In this document: positions 62,820 through 64,000 of the stretch, in pieces | Position numbering within the stretch: position 1 is the first letter of the stretch | Layout of the letters: each line of letters opens with the position of its first letter | Assembly (NCBI RefSeq): GCF_900302465.1 | Contig: NZ_OMOR01000001.1 | Coordinates: forward strand, 930,001 to 994,000 | DNA: 64,000 nt | DNA from: Ascidiaceihabitans donghaensis | Lineage (GTDB): Bacteria; Pseudomonadota; Alphaproteobacteria; Rhodobacterales; Rhodobacteraceae | Reading direction: 5' to 3' | Position numbers and translations under genes: made by a program | The notes under the pieces: generated by a model | Database searches by the model: none | Told to the model about the DNA's origin: nothing | The model's input: only the letters and a program-made list of their open reading frames with translations

Positions 62820-63107
62820 TTAGAAGAGTGGCCCATTTTCGCCGTGACCCGTACGGCGCATATGGAGTGCCATGCCGATGGTGGACATAATCACCCAGAA
62901 CACTTGAATCATAGCTGAAGCCAGATTGAAGCTGACGGTCAACCCGATCAAAACGGCACTGGCTGCGAGAAGGTTCAAAGCGAAATATGTGATGCTGTGT
63001 CCGTTGATGTAGCGCAAGGTCAGCATGCCATAGTTCAAGACATACAATAGGAAGCCGCCTACGCCGATGGCTTCTAAAATGGTTGATGTTTGAATTGCGA
63101 AGCTCAT
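62820..63107 (-). CDS. CBU_0592-like small membrane protein
   Basis: The 95-residue protein has three helices (ILEAIGVGGFLLYVLNYGML, ITYFALNLLAASAVLIGLT, SAMIQVFWVIMSTIGMALHM) and matches the CBU_0592 pattern with NYGMLTLRYINGHSITYF. Function is unknown. Its ATG lies 155 bases from the divergent YigZ gene, with a strong AAGGAG upstream. Confidence 0.8.
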   Translation of the reverse strand: MSFAIQTSTILEAIGVGGFLLYVLNYGMLTLRYINGHSITYFALNLLAASAVLIGLTVSFNLASAMIQVFWVIMSTIGMALHMRRTGHGENGPLF

Positions 63108-63262
63108 AAAAAACTCCTTTTGAAAACGAGATGAAATTTAAATAATTAAAGTCGCGCAATAAAATCTGCTGCTGTCTAAGACTTAACAGTGTTTTTTGTG
63201 TTTTGAAGGTCCGGTAATCCTTACCAGGACAGCGCCATCCAAGCTGCAAAAGGCAAACACCT

Positions 63263-63625
63263 GTGGAAAAAACGATCGTAAAATTGGGGCATGTCCTGAC
63301 AGACAAAGGGTCGAAATATGCCGTGTCGGGCGTGCCAGCTGCGGATCGCAGTCAAATTGATGCAGCGCTGAAAGCGCTAAAGCGCGACAAATCTTATGCC
63401 AAAGCCACCCACAACACATGGGCTGCCCTGCTTTCAGAGGGTGGAGCTATCAAAGGCGACGATGGTGAAAGTGGCGCAGGGATGGTTATTTTGCGCATGT
63501 TGGAACGTGAGGGGCTGCACAATCATCTGGTTGTTGTCACACGCTGGTACGGGGGCAAGCATTTGGGTGGTGACAGGTTCCGGCATGTCCAGACTTGTGT
63601 AAGGGCTTATCTGGATGCGTTGTGA
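63263..63625 (+). CDS. YigZ/IMPACT-family protein (UPF0029)
   Basis: The 120-residue protein matches the N-terminal IMPACT domain: KATHNTWAALLSEGG, KGDDGESGAGMVILRML and VVVTRWYGGKHLGGDRFRHV. The family regulates translation or stress responses in eukaryotes; bacterial roles are unclear. It lacks the second half of longer YigZ proteins. The start is a GTG at 63263. Its 3' part overlaps the tail of the convergent TrhA gene (63434-63625). Confidence 0.85.
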   Translation: MEKTIVKLGHVLTDKGSKYAVSGVPAADRSQIDAALKALKRDKSYAKATHNTWAALLSEGGAIKGDDGESGAGMVILRMLEREGLHNHLVVVTRWYGGKHLGGDRFRHVQTCVRAYLDAL

Positions 63626-64000
63626 CTGGGTTGCAGCGACTGCCATGAAACAACATGCGGACGCTGATAAGACGAACCCGTGCCAGATCGGATTTTGAAA
63701 TCTAAAACTGGGGCGCGCAAAGACCAGACACCCCAGCGTGTACAACACGCCGCCCGTGGCAATACATCCAAACACAAACGTCCCGAACTGCAGCGCAATT
63801 GGACAGGCCAGCAAAACGCTGACCCATCCCAGCCCAAGATACACTGCCAAAGATCCGCGCCCGCCGGCCCCCCATATGGTTAGCTTTGCCAAAGCCCCCA
63901 AGACGGATATCACCCAGACGATCACAAGAACTGCATAGCTAAATCCGCTGCCCAGCATCAATGCAAGTGGCGTGTAAGTGCCAGCAATTTTTAGGTAAAT
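63434..64000 (-). CDS. TrhA/hemolysin III family membrane protein, 5' partial
   Basis: The reading frame is open to the window edge; the part before 63961 reads IYLKIAGTYTPLALML, the conserved IAGTYTP motif, so the N-terminus lies outside. The visible 188 codons include four to five helices and the family end motif FQNPIWHGFVLSASACCFMAVA. The family (YqfA/TrhA, hemolysin III) is a progestin-receptor-like membrane protein group in lipid homeostasis. Its last about 58 residues overlap the opposite-strand YigZ gene and are unusual. Confidence 0.85.
   Translation of the reverse strand: MYLKIAGTYTPLALMLGSGFSYAVLVIVWVISVLGALAKLTIWGAGGRGSLAVYLGLGWVSVLLACPIALQFGTFVFGCIATGGVLYTLGCLVFARPSFRFQNPIWHGFVLSASACCFMAVAATQSQRIQISPYTSLDMPEPVTTQMLAPVPACDNNQMIVQPLTFQHAQNNHPCATFTIVAFDSSTL

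Overview
The window is chromosomal DNA of an alphaproteobacterium of the order Rhodobacterales (Roseobacter group); the genus cannot be fixed from the sequence alone. The evidence is gene order and family content: argH-lysA-TIGR02302, ftsEX-plsC, mdh-sucC-(two envelope proteins)-sucD-sucA-sucB-lpd, the mcl2-nnrU-DUF1737-mch-sdhCDAB block known from Rhodobacter, the ethylmalonyl-CoA pathway genes ecm and ccr, a LuxR/LuxI quorum-sensing pair, an HvrA/Spb-type H-NS protein, and CtrA-type and Irr-type DNA boxes. It reads as ordinary core genome, moderate in GC. I see no tRNA, rRNA, CRISPR array, prophage or transposase.

Layout. 0-3.4 kb: a Hint-domain protein, a MarR regulator divergent from a monooxygenase-like gene and a membrane protein, and a TlpA thioredoxin. 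3.4-10.8 kb: argH with three small envelope genes, an ATP-grasp protein, lysA and the TIGR02302 protein. 10.8-14.7 kb: an MJ0042-type zinc-ribbon membrane protein divergent from ftsE-ftsX-plsC-PPOX flavoprotein. 14.8-27.6 kb (minus strand): the lower TCA block mdh, sucC, sucD, sucA, sucB and lpd, interrupted by envelope proteins, a sulfotransferase, an L,D-transpeptidase and a MAPEG protein. 27.8-37.7 kb (mostly plus strand): a TauE-type permease, mcl2, nnrU, a DUF1737 gene, mch, two secreted proteins, and sdhCDA-lipoprotein-sdhB. 37.8-41.8 kb: creD, a DUF1989 protein, deoD, a lipoprotein and an H-NS-like gene. 41.9-47.3 kb: ecm (meaA), an acyltransferase and ccr. 47.4-49.1 kb: a small conserved-looking ORF, luxR and luxI. 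49.1-53.0 kb: a RecD-like helicase, an SDR and TauE/TIGR02186. 53.1-57.8 kb: a BMP-type (purine nucleoside-like) ABC importer. 57.9-60.0 kb: nfu-GFA-tsaB-rimI behind an Irr box. 60.2-64 kb: a universal stress protein, a branched-chain aminotransferase, an M48 protease lipoprotein, small membrane proteins, a YigZ protein and a TrhA/hemolysin III protein cut by the window end.

How the genes work together. The window joins the TCA cycle from 2-oxoglutarate to oxaloacetate (sucAB/lpd, sucCD, sdh, mdh) with four enzymes of the ethylmalonyl-CoA pathway (ccr, ecm, mch, mcl2), so acetyl-CoA assimilation and respiration are physically linked. The most striking non-coding signal is a pair of perfect or near-perfect TGTGATCACA palindromes, with centres exactly 21 bp apart, found only upstream of sucC and upstream of the sdh operon. 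This suggests one unidentified regulator controls both TCA operons. Other regulatory signals read directly from the sequence are two perfect TTAA-N7-TTAA (CtrA-type) boxes, one before the luxR/luxI locus and one before the Hint-domain gene; a perfect TTTAGAA-N3-TTCTAAA (Irr/ICE) box before the nfu operon; and a TGCAC-N6-TGCAC direct repeat before creD that copies the layout of the enterobacterial cre tag.
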